Positions 62,303 through 64,000 of a DNA stretch of 64,000 bases are shown one piece after another (the first letter of the stretch is position 1; every line of letters begins with the position of its first letter). Both the position numbers and the translations under genes were made by a program. This DNA comes from Anaerocolumna chitinilytica (GTDB taxonomy: Bacteria; Bacillota; Clostridia; Lachnospirales; Lachnospiraceae). The notes beneath the pieces are model-generated. The model saw only the letters and a program-made list of their open reading frames with translations, did not search any database and had not been told where the DNA came from. The stretch is taken from NCBI RefSeq assembly GCF_014218355.1, contig NZ_AP023368.1, positions 2,422,001 through 2,486,000 of the forward strand. The letters are read 5' to 3'.

Positions 62303-62863
62303 TCCGGGGAGGAACAACGGATTTTTGCAGGTGGGTATTTTCTTTGGTTTACGAGCGAACAGGGTGAGCAATATGATACGAACCTGAAAACCTATATCGT
62401 ATGGAATCAGCAGGTGGATTATGAGTCTGGTACGAATTCTTCCGTTAATTCTCCTGTGATTGGATATAGAGATGGCTTTCTGCTCCACACCCTGCCCGGT
62501 GGATGGGAGATACCTCTTCCCGGAACTTATGAAGCGGAATTTAATTATGATGAAGAGGAAAAGGAAATCTTTCCGATTTATTTTATACTAGAGAAGCAGC
62601 AAATCCGATTCCTCTACACCTATGCTACTGATTCTGAGGAATGGAAGAATTCTAATGCTAATTTCGAAGAGGTTAGTAACGGTAAATACTGTCTTAGTGA
62701 CGGTTTTCAGACGGAGAGTACCGAGTTCGACTATTGGTCTGGTGAAATAATGATGGAGGGACATGCTCTTGTCATCGAAGCAGAAGGTGATGCGGAGACT
62801 TTGAAGAATCATATTAAGAAGATGATTCTTGGTATCCGGAGGACATATAATGAGTCATTATAG
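62303..62863 (+). pseudogene. In-frame C-terminal part of the 61754 gene
   Basis: Directly after the TAA the frame reads SGEEQRIFAGGYFLWFTSEQ, then VWNQQVDYESGTN, and later GFLLHTLPGGWEIPLPGTYE and a C-terminal VIEAEGDAETLKNHIKKMIL. The sequence is clearly protein-like from the first codon after the stop, which means a nonsense change rather than two genes. A GTG at 62414 is a possible but unsupported restart. Confidence 0.6.
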
Positions 62864-62905
62864 TTTTTGCATGGACAGCAAGACTGTGAAATACTCGGAC
62901 AGTCT

Positions 62906-62965
62906 GCAATTTACGTTATATCGAATTTGGAACATCTGAACCATCTAAATCTTTATGGAATTTAA
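62906..62965 (+). pseudogene. Leucine-rich repeat remnant
   Basis: One frame encodes AIYVISNLEHLNHLNLYGI and then a stop, a single leucine-rich repeat like those of the protein at 56427. No start, and stops on both sides. The rest of 62864-63160 contains only broken frames. Confidence 0.45.
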
Positions 62966-63160
62966 TTTTCGGATTATCAAAACTGTAAGGAGAGTCTAAG
63001 TCGTCTAGGTCGATTTCGATTGGATTCCGAGGAAGATATGGATAGTCTTTGCACAGGGAGTGTGCGGCTGATCATATTTTGAACATTCGGACCTGAAGTC
63101 TACTAGTGGAATCATTATTGTACAAATATTCAAAAAACTAAAAATACTCATATTATGGGG

Positions 63161-63217
63161 CGACACCGAAGGGTGTCGTTCTTTTACAATACAATAGGAA
63201 CAGACATTGTGTATAGT
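63161..63217 (+). promoter_or_regulatory. Shared promoter motif, copy 4, overlapping a hairpin
   Basis: TGTCGTTCTTTTACAATACA (63174-63193), an 18-bp spacer, and TATAGT (63212-63217), about 47 bp before the last gene. The first bases also form the 3' arm of a hairpin (CGACACC 63161-63167 with GGTGTCG 63172-63178) followed by TTCTTTT, so terminator and promoter motif overlap. Confidence 0.55.
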
Positions 63218-63264
63218 TGGAACAAGAACATTTACACGGAATTAATATAATAAGGAGAGATAGC

Positions 63265-64000
63265 ATGTATTCAGAACAGGTAGCAGAGGATATAAAAAAA
63301 ATATTAGATGAGTTTGGTTTTGAATTTAAATTTGATGAAGAAGATAGTTCATTTTTTGTTGATTTGAGACTGGATAAGTTTCGTTTGAATGGTCTGTTTT
63401 ACATTAAGTTGTCGGAACAACTTGTTAATGTCTTTATGAAAACAGATTTATCTGCCAATGAGAGCAACAAATTGAGAGTAGCGGAATATCTGCATTGGGT
63501 CAATTATTACAATGAAAGAGGAAATTTTGAATTCGATTTCGACGAAGGAGTAATCTACTATAAATGTACGTTGATGATGCCTGATATCCATCCAACCATT
63601 GAGATGTTGCAGGAAACAATTCTAATGGCATATGCAGGATACACTGAAAATATTGTTGGATTAAAAAAGGTTATGGCAGGAACCATATCACCGAAGGAAG
63701 CCGTTGGTTTGACAGAGCATGTGGAGGAAGAACAGCAGCAAGACGGAGCTTCTGTTACAACCTTTGTGTTTGCTGATGGAAGTGAAATGGATGCCTATTT
63801 CTTTGAAAACGGAAGATTTGGAGGGCTTTCTCGTAGAAGGACCGGTGATGAAGATGAGGGTAAGGAATACGAGGAGGATGACTCAGATGACGATGAGGAG
63901 GAAGAACTCTCCTGGCAATTGAACCTTATGGGGGAATGGATGCAGGGCAGAGAGTGCAAGGAATTTACCGGTGGAAGCTTTGCTTTTTTAAGATATAATC
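63265..64000 (+). CDS. YbjN-domain protein, cut by the window end
   Basis: At least 245 residues, continuing beyond the window. Residues 1-150 look like a YbjN/type III chaperone-like domain (LRLDKFRLNGLFYIKLSEQL; EYLHWVNYYNERGNFEFDFD; AYAGYTENIVGLKKVMAGTI). An acidic low-complexity stretch (EYEEDDSDDDEEEE) follows, then the start of another region (LNLMGEWMQGRECKEFTGGS). AAGGAG precedes the ATG and copy 4 of the shared motif lies upstream. YbjN-type proteins often assist other proteins; here a link to the island is inferred only from position. Confidence 0.72.
   Translation, partial: MYSEQVAEDIKKILDEFGFEFKFDEEDSSFFVDLRLDKFRLNGLFYIKLSEQLVNVFMKTDLSANESNKLRVAEYLHWVNYYNERGNFEFDFDEGVIYYKCTLMMPDIHPTIEMLQETILMAYAGYTENIVGLKKVMAGTISPKEAVGLTEHVEEEQQQDGASVTTFVFADGSEMDAYFFENGRFGGLSRRRTGDEDEGKEYEEDDSDDDEEEELSWQLNLMGEWMQGRECKEFTGGSFAFLRYN

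Overview
The window is low-GC Firmicutes DNA. The gene content suggests an anaerobic, spore-forming, polysaccharide-degrading member of the Lachnospiraceae (relatives of Lachnoclostridium or Anaerocolumna): AGGAGG-type ribosome binding sites, sigma-A promoters close to consensus, an electron-bifurcating lactate dehydrogenase cluster, several c-di-GMP enzymes, a LysM/GH18 spore-type protein and giant modular secreted glucanases. The genus is an inference; no rRNA, tRNA or CRISPR array was seen.

Layout. 1-4340: a secreted Ig-like (Big_2) protein on the minus strand, a small methyltransferase, a protein of unknown function with an HEXXH motif, an MGMT-family protein and a GGDEF remnant. 4344-12770: a membrane diguanylate cyclase, then a lactate-utilisation unit (FCD-type GntR regulator, lactate permease, EtfB, ferredoxin-fused EtfA, FAD-dependent dehydrogenase) with a consensus promoter and two TGGT-N3-ACCA operators, then a soluble chemoreceptor-like protein. 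12900-25320: housekeeping and stress genes (nitroreductase, LysM/GH18 protein, AlkD-like protein, epimerase), two TetR-controlled units (flavodoxin/FMN-binding protein; MFS exporter), a solute-binding lipoprotein next to a PAS-GGDEF-EAL protein, and two small genes. 25946-39653: two secreted multi-modular proteins of 2565 and 1877 residues, GH5 plus a beta-helix GH55-like module and GH81 respectively, both decorated with F5/8C, CBM6 and chitobiase-C-like modules and probably acting together on beta-1,3-glucans. 39950-44653 (minus): PleD-like cyclase, response regulator, hybrid histidine kinase, and a polyferredoxin-type membrane protein. 44955-51927: PadR regulator, two paralogous AraC regulators flanking an unknown gene and an AIM24 gene, then a DUF2207 protein and a CPBP protease. 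51990-64000: an accessory island of small acidic orphan proteins, paralogues, gene fragments and genes split by stop codons. It looks like a polymorphic-toxin immunity array whose toxin lies outside the window.

Two cross-cutting regulatory signals are the most novel observations. First, a 20-bp motif (TGTCGTT-N3-TTACAATACA) recurs four times between 46.5 and 63.2 kb, each time 17-18 bp upstream of a -10 box. Two copies directly follow the paralogous araC genes, and two lie in the immunity-like island. Second, a two-hairpin 5' leader sits immediately upstream of the start codon of at least five unrelated genes (the lactate dehydrogenase gene, both glucanases, padR and aim24-like).
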